Source: an uncultured Caulobacter sp.
GTDB lineage: Bacteria > Pseudomonadota > Alphaproteobacteria > Caulobacterales > Caulobacteraceae
Direction: 5' to 3'
Length of the DNA stretch: 30,453 bases
Assembly (NCBI RefSeq): GCF_937900395.1
Contig: NZ_CALCDX010000231.1
Coordinates: forward strand, 1-30,453
Below, in pieces: positions 1-6,155 of the stretch. The number at the start of each line of letters is the position of its first letter. Within the stretch, counting starts at the first letter, position 1. The position numbers and the translations under genes were made by a program. The notes under the pieces are model-generated. The model worked only from the letters and a program-made list of their open reading frames with translations, was not told the origin of the DNA and did no database searches.

Positions 1-60
1 CGAAGACAGGCCGGCGATAGCGGCGGCGGCGATCAGGATGCTGCGGAACGAACGGGTCAT
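1..60 (-). CDS. Exported protein, N-terminus only (divergent from ohrR)
   Basis: Twenty codons of a minus-strand gene that runs off the left edge. Translation from the ATG at 58-60 gives a basic start (MTRSFR) followed by a hydrophobic Ala/Ile/Leu run, which reads as a Sec signal peptide or N-terminal membrane anchor. A GAGGAG ribosome-binding site lies just upstream at 70-75 on the minus strand. It is divergent from the OhrR-type regulator and shares its operator region, so it is probably a target of that regulator. The classic OhrR target, Ohr, is cytoplasmic and lacks a signal peptide, so this is more likely a different exported protein. The mature product cannot be identified from 20 residues. 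Confidence 0.6.
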   Translation of the reverse strand, partial: MTRSFRSILIAAAAIAGLSS

Positions 61-96
61 GGGGGGCATCTCCTCGTAAGTGATTTTGCGATATCT

Positions 97-161
97 CTTA
101 TCGCGATAAGTTTTATGTAACGGCGACATTCGGTCGCGTCCAGTGAAAAATTATCGCGATA
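97..161. promoter_or_regulatory. Two palindromic operator candidates between ohrR and its divergent neighbour
   Basis: The intergenic stretch is noticeably AT-rich. It carries a perfect 14-bp palindrome CTTATCGCGATAAG at 97-110 and a second copy of its core, TATCGCGATA, at 152-161. Two spaced copies of one dyad between a MarR/OhrR-family gene and a divergent gene are the expected layout for operators controlling both promoters. That OhrR binds here is inference. The palindromes themselves are seen directly. Confidence 0.65.
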
Positions 162-205
162 TGTTTTATTGCGATTTTGCCCTATATAGGGGAAAGGAGA
201 CCGCT

Positions 206-685
206 ATGACCGATACGCCCCCGCCCCCCCTCGACGGCCAGCTCTGCTACGCCATCTATTCCGCAGGCATCGCCATCCAGAGGACTTACAAGCCTCTGCT
301 CGACGAGCTGGGCCTGACCTATCCGCAGTATCTGGTGCTGAACCTGCTGTGGGCCGAGGACGGCCAGCCCGTCGGTCGTCTCGCCGAACAGCTGGCGCTG
401 GAGTCCAGCACGCTCACGCCCTTACTCAAGCGTCTCGAGGCGGCCGGCATGGTGCGGCGCGCGCGCAATCCCGACAACGAGCGCCAGGTGATCATCACCC
501 TGACGCCGACGGGGCGCGGCCTGCGCCAGAAGGCGGGCTGTCTCGGCGCGGCCCTACTTGAGGCCTCCGGCCACCCGTTGGACGACTTGAACGAACTCAA
601 TAGCCGGGTTCGCCACCTGCGCGACGACATCTATCGGGGCATGGGCGGCTGGCGCTCTGGCGTGGAGCCTTCGGAAGAGGCCTGA
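206..685 (+). CDS. ohrR: OhrR-type MarR-family organic-peroxide sensor/repressor
   Basis: A 159-residue winged-helix regulator of the MarR superfamily. I start it at the ATG at 206, preceded by AAAGGAGA at 193-200; longer in-frame starts lie inside the operator region and lack a ribosome-binding site. Cys14, Tyr18, Tyr28 and Tyr39 sit one residue off Cys15, Tyr19, Tyr29 and Tyr40 of Bacillus OhrR, the reactive cysteine and its tyrosine network. The recognition region (TLTPLLKRLEAAGMV, near 69-83) and the wing (NPDNERQVIITLT) follow the family pattern. A second cysteine, Cys112, could be the partner of a two-Cys switch as in Xanthomonas OhrR, but this is uncertain. Family knowledge: peroxide oxidises the cysteine and releases DNA. 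It probably represses itself and the divergent exported gene through the dyads at 97-161. No ohr gene is visible in the window. Confidence 0.8.
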   Translation: MTDTPPPPLDGQLCYAIYSAGIAIQRTYKPLLDELGLTYPQYLVLNLLWAEDGQPVGRLAEQLALESSTLTPLLKRLEAAGMVRRARNPDNERQVIITLTPTGRGLRQKAGCLGAALLEASGHPLDDLNELNSRVRHLRDDIYRGMGGWRSGVEPSEEA

Positions 686-705
686 TCGTCGCGCGCCCCG
701 GTCGC

Positions 706-969
706 TCAGGCGCCCCTGGGCTCGTAGACGACCCGGCACTCGCCATCGATCGTGGTGTAGCGGTGGCTGGCCGCGTCGACGAACGAGATCCGTCCCTCGT
801 CGTATTCGACCTTGCCGGTCGAGCGGCCCTTGAAGGTCTCGGTCCCATAGCTCCAGCAGGTGATGTCGGCCGGGCGATCGGTCCAGGTCGCGTCGTTGCG
901 GGCGCGCTTGCTGTCGGTGCAGGCGATCAAGGCGCCGGCGACGGCGAGGAGGGTGAGCGCGGTTTTCAT
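706..969 (-). CDS. Small predicted lipoprotein, function unknown
   Basis: An 87-residue protein with a typical lipoprotein signal: Met-Lys start, hydrophobic stretch, then LIAC ending in Cys17. A GGAAGAG ribosome-binding site precedes the ATG at 969. After the lipid-attachment cysteine there are about 70 polar residues with two more cysteines (in CWSYGT and GECRVVY) that could form a disulfide in the periplasm. I do not recognise a family. It lies 48 nt downstream of the blc lipocalin gene on the same strand with no obvious terminator between, so co-transcription is plausible. Predicted location is the periplasmic face of the inner or outer membrane. Coding status rests on the lipobox, the ribosome-binding site and a high-GC third-position pattern. 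Confidence 0.7.
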   Translation of the reverse strand: MKTALTLLAVAGALIACTDSKRARNDATWTDRPADITCWSYGTETFKGRSTGKVEYDEGRISFVDAASHRYTTIDGECRVVYEPRGA

Positions 970-1017
970 CGCGCCACTCTTCCACGGCGTGCGCCGGATC
1001 GGAAGCCCAACCGTGGC

Positions 1018-1557
1018 TCAGCCCCAAGGACCCGGCTGCTTGGTCTGGCGCAGCATGCCGATGTCGTAGCCCAGGGCCTTGGCGCGCGCGGTCAGGGCCT
1101 CGCGGTCGGCGGGCGTCGGAACGCGGCGCGACAGCAGCCACAGGTATTTCCCCGAACCCTCGCCGACGATCGCCCAGCTGTAGTCGTCGGCGCGGTCCAG
1201 CACCCAGTAGTCGCCGAAGAACGGGCCAAAGAAGCTGACCTTCAGCTTGGCGTTGGTGGACGTGTCGACGATCTTGGCCTTGCCTTCGGCCGTCTTGATC
1301 GGGCCGTCCAGCGCGCCCTGGCGGCAGGTGTTCAGCACGCGGATCAGGCCGTCGGTGCGCTTGGAATATTCGGCGGTGACGCCCTCGCAGCCCTTTTCGA
1401 AGCGCATGTCGTAGCGCGCGACCTCGTACCACTTGCCCAGATAGCGATCGAGTTCGACGGCCTTGGCCGGCTGGGGCGGGTTCGGATTGCCGCTGGGGCC
1501 GGAGACGCAGGCGCTCAGCGACAGGACGAGCGGCAAGGCGAGCAGGGCGGCGCGCAT
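1018..1557 (-). CDS. blc: Blc-type bacterial lipocalin (outer-membrane lipoprotein)
   Basis: A 179-residue lipoprotein of the lipocalin family. The signal ends in the lipobox LSAC with Cys17 as the lipidation site. A Pro/Asn-rich linker follows, then the first lipocalin signature YLGKWYEVARYD (GxW motif). A conserved FFGDYWVLDRADDYSWAIVG segment and the LWLLSR motif complete the eight-stranded barrel pattern; the length matches E. coli Blc. Family knowledge: Blc binds lysophospholipids or fatty acids and helps maintain the outer membrane under stress. Start at 1557 with GGAGA upstream. Probably co-transcribed with the small lipoprotein gene downstream. Cys60-type residues in EGVTAEYS..VLNTCRQG could form a disulfide, which is inference. 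Family assignment is secure; the ligand is not known from sequence. Confidence 0.9.
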   Translation of the reverse strand: MRAALLALPLVLSLSACVSGPSGNPNPPQPAKAVELDRYLGKWYEVARYDMRFEKGCEGVTAEYSKRTDGLIRVLNTCRQGALDGPIKTAEGKAKIVDTSTNAKLKVSFFGPFFGDYWVLDRADDYSWAIVGEGSGKYLWLLSRRVPTPADREALTARAKALGYDIGMLRQTKQPGPWG

Positions 1558-1640
1558 GGAATCTCCGGGCTGGACGCGCCCTGAAGACGGGCGCTCTGAC
1601 GATACGCCCTCGCAAGCCTGGCGGATGGGCGCGGCCCCTC

Positions 1641-1678
1641 AAAACGACGACCGCCCCGCCGGGGTTCCGGCGGGGCGG
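1641..1678 (-). terminator. Intrinsic terminator of the ferritin-like gene
   Basis: A perfect 12-bp stem (CCGCCCCGCCGG at 1651-1662 pairing with 1667-1678) closes a 4-nt loop. Read on the minus strand it is followed after 6 nt by TTTT. It lies about 30 nt past the duplicated C-terminal copy of the ferritin-like gene. The T-tract is short, so efficiency is uncertain. Confidence 0.7.
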
Positions 1679-1706
1679 CGCTGCGCCGGCAGGGTGGTGG
1701 GAAGCC

Positions 1707-1739
1707 CTACTCGGCGGCGATGCTGACCGCCGACAGCTT
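1707..1739 (-). pseudogene. Displaced second copy of the ferritin-like gene's C-terminal codons
   Basis: Minus-strand codons here read KLSAVSIAAE plus TAG. The real end of the upstream gene reads GAISIAAE plus TAG at 1745-1768. The two stops are 38 nt apart and in different frames. Of the aligned codons, one differs conservatively (Ile/Val) and the others differ only at third positions. The frame is open from just past the gene's end but has no start codon or ribosome-binding site, so it is a remnant and not a gene. Confidence 0.65.
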
Positions 1740-1744
1740 TCTGT

Positions 1745-2872
1745 CTACTCGGCCGCGATACTAATCGCGCCCGTCGGGCGGTCCTTGAAGTTGATCGCCT
1801 GAAGGTGGCGGATGCCCTCCTCGGCGATGTCGTCGCCGACCATCCGCTCGCCCTCGCTCTTCAGCTCGTCGAGATCGACGTACATGGCGTAGAAGGCGCG
1901 CGTGCGGTCGGTGATGATGCCGGCGTTGAGCAGCGTCTTGACCAGCACCCGGAAGATGTTGGTCTGCTCCTTCATGTTCTCCCGACGCACGTCGTCGGTC
2001 ATGATCTTCCCGTACTCCTCGACCACCTTGTCGGGATCCAGGCCGAACTCGGCGTAGAGATCCAGCTGCTGGTGCGGCGAGACCAGGTTGAACAGCAGGG
2101 TCTGGAAGCAGTGCGCCGCCCAGTCCTCGATGATCGCGTGCTCTTCGGCCGAGAGCTTGGGCACCGTGCGGTCGGCCCAGATCTTTCCGAACTTGTGGTG
2201 GAAGGCCTCGTCGGTCATCACCAGCTGCAGCAGCTTCTTGCCGACCGGGTCGTGGATCGTGTTGTAGAAGGTGGCGAAGGCGCCCATGGCCAGGCCCTCT
2301 ACCAGCATCTGCATGCCGATGATCTTCTTGTAGACCTCGGGCGCGCCGATGATCTCGACCAGCAGGCTCTTCAGGGCCGGGCCGCACTCGACCGGCTTGC
2401 CCCAGCGGGCCTTAATGTACTTGGCGAAGGCCGTGACGTGGCGGGCCTCTTCGCGGGTCTGGTTGGCGGCGTACTCCTGCGCGCCCTGGTCCCGCAGCAC
2501 GTGGCACAGGCTGGCCGACAGGTTCAGCGCGCCCTGCTCGCCGTGCAGGATCGAGGAGAAGTTGCGCAGCACCGACTGGTTGATGAAGCGGATACGCTGC
2601 TTGGGATCGGACAGGTGATTGGAGACGTAGTCGGTCGACAGGGCGATGACCATGTCCTCGGGAACCAGCGCCTGGTTCTCCATGTCGAACGGCTCGTCGA
2701 AATCGATATAGGCCTTGTCCAGCGGATCCCAGAAGTGGTCGTGGGTCGCGGAGATGATCTTGTCGAACGCGGTCGAGCGGCTGTTGTACCGGTCGAGCTC
2801 GAGCATCGCCTCGAAGTCGTCCGGCGCCACCGCGTCGTACATGGCGTCCTTGGTGATGTTCTTGTCCGTCAT
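1745..2872 (-). CDS. R2-like/ferritin-like diiron protein
   Basis: A 375-residue helical protein whose spacing of metal ligands fits a carboxylate-bridged diiron four-helix bundle. Glu112 (HGEQ), Glu142 and His145 (EEARH), Glu192 (LVEG) and Glu222 and His225 (DEAFHH) form the E-ExxH-E-ExxH ligand set. This is the arrangement of the ferritin-like superfamily that includes ribonucleotide-reductase R2 and AurF-type oxygenases, so O2 activation or peroxide/iron chemistry is likely. The substrate is unknown. I start it at 2872 with AGGGAG upstream; a longer in-frame extension to 2968 runs through the promoter region and looks non-coding. It is divergent from the sirtuin gene, with an FNR/FixK-type box at 2977-2990 between them. 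The 3' end is duplicated at 1707-1739. Confidence 0.75.
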   Translation of the reverse strand: MTDKNITKDAMYDAVAPDDFEAMLELDRYNSRSTAFDKIISATHDHFWDPLDKAYIDFDEPFDMENQALVPEDMVIALSTDYVSNHLSDPKQRIRFINQSVLRNFSSILHGEQGALNLSASLCHVLRDQGAQEYAANQTREEARHVTAFAKYIKARWGKPVECGPALKSLLVEIIGAPEVYKKIIGMQMLVEGLAMGAFATFYNTIHDPVGKKLLQLVMTDEAFHHKFGKIWADRTVPKLSAEEHAIIEDWAAHCFQTLLFNLVSPHQQLDLYAEFGLDPDKVVEEYGKIMTDDVRRENMKEQTNIFRVLVKTLLNAGIITDRTRAFYAMYVDLDELKSEGERMVGDDIAEEGIRHLQAINFKDRPTGAISIAAE

Positions 2873-2976
2873 GGCGTGGCTCCCTAATCGCCCCGTGACA
2901 TGGCTTTGAGCGACATGGCTCTGACGGGTCCGTCTTGCGCGGAGCCTCGTCGATCTGAACACTGTCAACTCAACGC

Positions 2977-2990
2977 TTGACGCGGGTCAA
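2977..2990. promoter_or_regulatory. FNR/FixK-type binding site
   Basis: TTGAC-GCGG-GTCAA is a perfect inverted repeat with the 4-bp spacer of FNR/FixK-family boxes (TTGAn-N4-nTCAA). It is centred about 61 bp upstream of the sirtuin ATG and about 111 bp upstream of the ferritin-like ATG. It could activate either divergent promoter. Binding is inference; the dyad is directly visible. Confidence 0.6.
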
Positions 2991-3044
2991 ATGAAAAATG
3001 ACGGAGGCGTCAGGTTTGTTGACCAAGACGGATTGGAAGGTGGC

Positions 3045-3749
3045 ATGAGAATCTTCGTGCTGACGGGGGCGGGGGTCTCCGCCGAGAGCGGCCTGGGCAC
3101 CTTCCGCGACAAGGATGGGGTCTGGACGAAGTACGACCTGCGCGACGTCGCCACGGCGGAAGGCTTCGCGCGCGATCCGGCCCTGGTTCGCGCCTTCTAC
3201 AACGCCCGCCGCGCCAATCTGGCCGAGGCCTCGCCCAACGCCGCGCACGTGGCCCTGGCGCGCCTGGAGGTCGAGCTGGCGGCGCGCGGCGGCGAGCTCT
3301 TCCTGTGCACCCAGAACGTCGACGACCTGCACGAGAAGGCCGGCTCGCGGCGCGTGGTCCACATGCATGGCGAGCTGGCCGTCACCCGCTGTGACCACTG
3401 CCAGGCGCTGAAGCCCGACATGGCGCCCCTGACCGCCGAGGCCGTCTGCGAGGCTTGTGGCCAAGCCGATGGGGCGCGGCCCCACGTCGTCTGGTTCGGG
3501 GAAATGCCGCTGTTCCTGGACGAGATCGACGCGGCCCTCTCGCGCGCCGACCTCTTCGTCTCGATCGGCACCTCGGGCGCGGTCTATCCGGCCGCGGGCT
3601 TCGTGGCCGAGGCGCGGGCGATGGGCGTGGCGACCTGCGAGATCAATCTGGAGCCGTCGGCCAACGCCTACATGTTCGACGAAAAGCTCTATGGCCCGGC
3701 CAGCGCGCTCGTGCTGGCCTGGGTTGAGCGTGTGCTGCGGGGGCTTTAG
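3045..3749 (+). CDS. cobB: CobB-type sirtuin, NAD-dependent protein deacylase
   Basis: A 234-residue sirtuin of the short bacterial CobB type. The NAD motif GAGVSAESGLGTFRD lies at residues 8-22, followed by TQNVDDLHEKAG (89-100) and the catalytic His108 in HMHGEL. A zinc-binding set Cys116/Cys119/Cys135/Cys138 and a C-terminal GTSGAVYPAA nucleotide-binding segment complete the fold. Tyr52 and Arg55 (FYNAR) form the YxxR pair of class III sirtuins, which lets CobB remove succinyl as well as acetyl groups. I start at the ATG at 3045 with GGAAGG upstream; the longer frame from 2991 begins inside the FixK-box region. Family role: reverses lysine acylation of metabolic enzymes such as acetyl-CoA synthetase. 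It is divergent from the diiron protein gene. Confidence 0.9.
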   Translation: MRIFVLTGAGVSAESGLGTFRDKDGVWTKYDLRDVATAEGFARDPALVRAFYNARRANLAEASPNAAHVALARLEVELAARGGELFLCTQNVDDLHEKAGSRRVVHMHGELAVTRCDHCQALKPDMAPLTAEAVCEACGQADGARPHVVWFGEMPLFLDEIDAALSRADLFVSIGTSGAVYPAAGFVAEARAMGVATCEINLEPSANAYMFDEKLYGPASALVLAWVERVLRGL

Positions 3750-3786
3750 GCGCAACCGAATTTGCGGTGTTTGAGTCCGGTAAACC

Positions 3787-3928
3787 GCCTTCCTGGACCT
3801 CGCGCCCAGGACCCATGCCGATGGCGGGTTGTGATTTTGAAAGCGTGCGCGGCCGAACGCCCCCCAGCACGCCGATCCAGCTCAGCGACCACGGAACGAT
3901 GGGTCCTGGGCGCAAGGCCCAGGAAGGC
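3787..3928. repeat. REPIN-like intergenic element, family A
   Basis: Two 30-bp arms (3787-3816 and 3899-3928) are inverted copies of each other with only two mismatches, 82 bp apart. Each arm is itself a hairpin: the right arm pairs TCCTGGGC with GCCCAGGA around GCAAG. It fills most of the gap between the convergent sirtuin and methyltransferase genes. Short open frames crossing it are by-products of the repeat. No T-tract makes it an obvious terminator. Confidence 0.75.
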
Positions 3929-3959
3929 AGGAGGGAGCAGCCTTGAACAATGATCGGTT

Positions 3960-4583
3960 CTACCCCGCCCGCGCCACGCCCTGCTCGCACCAGCCCATCG
4001 GCCGCGGCGCCTTGTCGAAATAGAACCGCCGCCCTTCGTCGACCCGGAAACCCGCCGCCTCGACGGCCGCCGTCACCGGGCGCGTCAGGTGACAGCCGCC
4101 CGCCAGGCGCTTCCACAGCGGCTCGATACGTCTTTGCCAGCGGGACACCCCGGCGTCGGGCGAGAGGCCGTGCTCGCAGAACAGGAAGGTCCCGCCAGGC
4201 CTCAGCACCCGCCGCGTCTCGGCCAGAACGGCGGCCGGCGAGCGCACCGAGCAGAGGGTGAAGGTGCAGAGCACGGTGTCGAAGCGCGCGTCGGCGAAGG
4301 GCAGGGCCTCGGCCTCGCCCGGCAGGATCTCGACCTTGAGCCCGTCCGGGCGCGGGGCGTTCTCGGCGATGGTTCGCAGCGCGGCGGAAGGATCTACGCC
4401 GGTGACGCGGGTGGCGCGCGCCGGATCGTAGAAGGCCAGATTCAGGCCGCCGCCGATCCCCAGCTCCAGCACCTCGCCGCTCGCGCGGGGCGCCAGCTCG
4501 GCCCGGCGTTCGCGGAAGGCCGGCGCGCCGCAGGCGCAGCACAGCAGCTTGGGCAAGATGTAGCGATCGTACCAGGACGCCAT
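3960..4583 (-). CDS. Class I SAM-dependent methyltransferase (METTL7-like)
   Basis: A 207-residue Rossmann-fold methyltransferase. Motif I is VLELGIGGGLN (residues 38-48), Asp64 in TGVDPS is the acidic residue that binds the SAM ribose, and LPFADARFDTVLCTFTLCSV is the motif IV region. RRVLRPGGTFLFCEH follows. The C-terminal part (RWQRRIEPLWKRLAGGCHLTR) resembles METTL7/UbiE-related enzymes. The N-terminus has a Cys-rich LLCCACG stretch. I start at 4583, with GGGAGGA upstream. Substrate is not readable: lipids, small thiols or quinone-like molecules are all possible in this family. It is divergent from the GFA-fold gene, and its product would feed S-adenosylhomocysteine to AhcY encoded further right. 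Fold assignment is firm and function is open. Confidence 0.8.
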   Translation of the reverse strand: MASWYDRYILPKLLCCACGAPAFRERRAELAPRASGEVLELGIGGGLNLAFYDPARATRVTGVDPSAALRTIAENAPRPDGLKVEILPGEAEALPFADARFDTVLCTFTLCSVRSPAAVLAETRRVLRPGGTFLFCEHGLSPDAGVSRWQRRIEPLWKRLAGGCHLTRPVTAAVEAAGFRVDEGRRFYFDKAPRPMGWCEQGVARAG

Positions 4584-4703
4584 GCGCGTTCCTCCCTTCG
4601 TCCAGCAGAGAGGTTCGGTGGACTGGCGGTCAAGCTGTGCTCCTGACAAATCTGGCAGCAATCGGGTTTATTCTGAAACGATCAGCCACGCCGGAGACGT
4701 CCC

Positions 4704-5186
4704 ATGCCAAAGGCCCTAAAGCCGCCCGCCGAGGAGGCGGAAGGGTCATGCGCCTGCGGCGGCGTGCGCCTGGCGATCGGCGTCCCGGCGCGGTGGGCGT
4801 TCCACGATCATTCCGCCGCCAGCCGCCGCGCCCAGGGCTGCGCCTATGTCACCTATGTCGCCAGCTATCGCAGCCGCTTCCGCTGGCTGGAGGGCGAGGT
4901 GCTGATCACGGCTTACGAGCACGACGGGACCACGCGCGGCTTCTGCGCCCGCTGCGGGACGCCGGTGTTCATGGCCCGGCGGCGGGCGCCGACCATGATC
5001 AACCTGCCGCGCGCCCTGTTCGAGACCCGCACCGGCCGCGAGCCGCGCTACCACACCTTCCTCGACCAGGCGCCCGACTGGGCCTATGGCGGCGGCAGGC
5101 TGGTCCCGCTGAAGGGCTATCCGGGCGTGATGTGGGAGCGACCGAAGGCGAGGCCCAAGCGCAAGCCGATCGACGACTTACTATAA
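4704..5186 (+). CDS. GFA/CENP-V-fold zinc protein lacking the catalytic cysteines
   Basis: A 160-residue member of the GFA family (glutathione-dependent formaldehyde-activating enzyme fold). The structural zinc ligands are present: Cys16 and Cys18 in SCACGG and Cys81 and Cys84 in FCARCGTP. Family members normally also carry a catalytic C-H-C-x-x-C motif after the first strand. Here the aligned segment is HDHSAASRRAQG, so the three cysteines are replaced by Asp35, Ser37 and Ser40. The protein should therefore fold around one zinc but is unlikely to do the usual glutathione-adduct chemistry. The C-terminus is basic (KARPKRKP). Start at 4704 with GGAG about 9 nt upstream. Divergent from the methyltransferase. 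The actual role is unknown. Confidence 0.75.
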   Translation: MPKALKPPAEEAEGSCACGGVRLAIGVPARWAFHDHSAASRRAQGCAYVTYVASYRSRFRWLEGEVLITAYEHDGTTRGFCARCGTPVFMARRRAPTMINLPRALFETRTGREPRYHTFLDQAPDWAYGGGRLVPLKGYPGVMWERPKARPKRKPIDDLL

Positions 5187-5200
5187 GGGGGCGTTAAGCC

Positions 5201-5605
5201 TCAACGCCCCTCCAGGGCCGCCAGCACCGCCGGCTGCAGGCGGGCCAGTTCGGCCAGGCGCTCGATCAGGGCTTCCTTGCTATCGACCGCCAGGCCGTCG
5301 CGCAGGCGGGCCATGCGGTCGCGGACCTTGGAGAGGTCGGCGGCGTTGGCGGCGGCGACCACGGCCGCCTGGTGCTTGCAGGCGCCGAACTTCTCGAAGC
5401 CGGGGCAGGTGCAGGTCCCTTCGCCCGCCGGCGCCCACAGCTGCACGACATAGAGGTCGCCGACGCTGCCGGTGACGTGGGCGGTGACTTTCTCGTCCTC
5501 GATCGCCACGAGATCGACATCGCCCTTCTCGGCCATGGCCACGCCAGTGTCGAACCAGCGCTCGTCCATGCGCTCGCGCCAAGTGTCGGTGTCGAAGAGA
5601 CTCAT
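5201..5605 (-). CDS. SWIM zinc-finger protein
   Basis: A 134-residue protein with a SWIM domain: Cys65-Thr-Cys67 and Cys76-Lys-His78 in CTCPGFEKFGACKHQ, the CxC...CxH zinc pattern. The N-terminal region before it (strands around DLVAIEDEKVTAHVTGS) matches the usual small domain in front of bacterial SWIM fingers. The C-terminus is helical, ending LARLQPAVLAALEGR. SWIM domains bind DNA or proteins; the partner here is unknown. I start at 5605: the ATG overlaps the stop of the upstream metallopeptidase gene in an ATGA arrangement, so the two are translationally coupled. Longer frames to 5722 would run inside the upstream gene. Confidence 0.8.
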   Translation of the reverse strand: MSLFDTDTWRERMDERWFDTGVAMAEKGDVDLVAIEDEKVTAHVTGSVGDLYVVQLWAPAGEGTCTCPGFEKFGACKHQAAVVAAANAADLSKVRDRMARLRDGLAVDSKEALIERLAELARLQPAVLAALEGR

Positions 5606-6003
5606 GCCTCGTCCTCGATGCGGTGGATGTCGTCGTCCGACAGGCCGAAGTGGTGGCCGATCTCGTGAACCAGGACGTGGGTGATCAGCTCGCCGAGACT
5701 GACATCGCCGCGCTCGGCCCATTCGTCGAGGATCGGGCGACGATACAGGAACACCCGCGACGGCTGGGTTCCGAAATCCAGCACCGAGCGCTGGGACAAG
5801 TCGACGCCTTGATAGAGGCCGGTCAGCTCGAACGGGTCCGGGATGCCCAGGGCCTCCAGGACGTCCTCGTCCGGGAAATCATCGACCCGGATCACCACGT
5901 CGCCGGCCAGTTGGCGGAACCCGTCGGGCAGGGCGTCGAAGGCCGCCTTGCCGAGGGCGGCGAAGTCGTCCAGCGACGGGGCGAGGCGATCGGACCAGGT
6001 CAT
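5602..6003 (-). CDS. Minimal zincin metallopeptidase-family protein
   Basis: A 133-residue protein of the short bacterial zincin family (PF06262-like). The hallmark is HVLVHEIGHHFGLSDDDIHRIED: His113-Glu114-x-x-His117 with a downstream Asp cluster that can provide the third ligand. The upstream part contains FPDEDVLEALGI and LTGLYQGVDL, typical of this family, where a flexible loop sits before the helix carrying HExxH. Proteolytic activity of the family is not well established. I prefer the ATG at 6003; a GTG at 6012 is in frame, and the GGAG lies between the two. First gene of a two-gene operon with the SWIM protein. It is divergent from divL, whose GANTC pair lies in the shared upstream region. 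Confidence 0.8.
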   Translation of the reverse strand: MTWSDRLAPSLDDFAALGKAAFDALPDGFRQLAGDVVIRVDDFPDEDVLEALGIPDPFELTGLYQGVDLSQRSVLDFGTQPSRVFLYRRPILDEWAERGDVSLGELITHVLVHEIGHHFGLSDDDIHRIEDEA

Positions 6004-6114
6004 GGACTCCACATAGAGCGATTGGCAGGCGGCGCCAGCGCCCGTTTCGGGTAAATCGCGACGGCGCGTCGCCGCGGCCTTGATCGCGCTCTGGTCATGG
6101 CCCGACTAATCTGG

Positions 6115-6125
6115 GATTCTGATTC
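6115..6125. promoter_or_regulatory. Paired GANTC sites upstream of divL
   Basis: GATTC occurs twice, at 6115-6119 and 6121-6125, 31-41 bp before the divL ATG. GANTC is the CcrM methylation site in Caulobacter, and GcrA acts at promoters carrying it. Two sites within 11 bp in a leader of about 150 bp suggest methylation-dependent control of divL. Sites are seen directly; regulation is inference. Confidence 0.5.
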
Positions 6126-6155
6126 GAAGACCCGCTGGGGCAGCGACCCGTTTTG

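Noticed and set aside
3762..3953. A 63-codon plus-strand frame between the sirtuin and methyltransferase genes
   Set aside because: It is a translation of the inverted-repeat element at 3787-3928 and has no independent coding signal.
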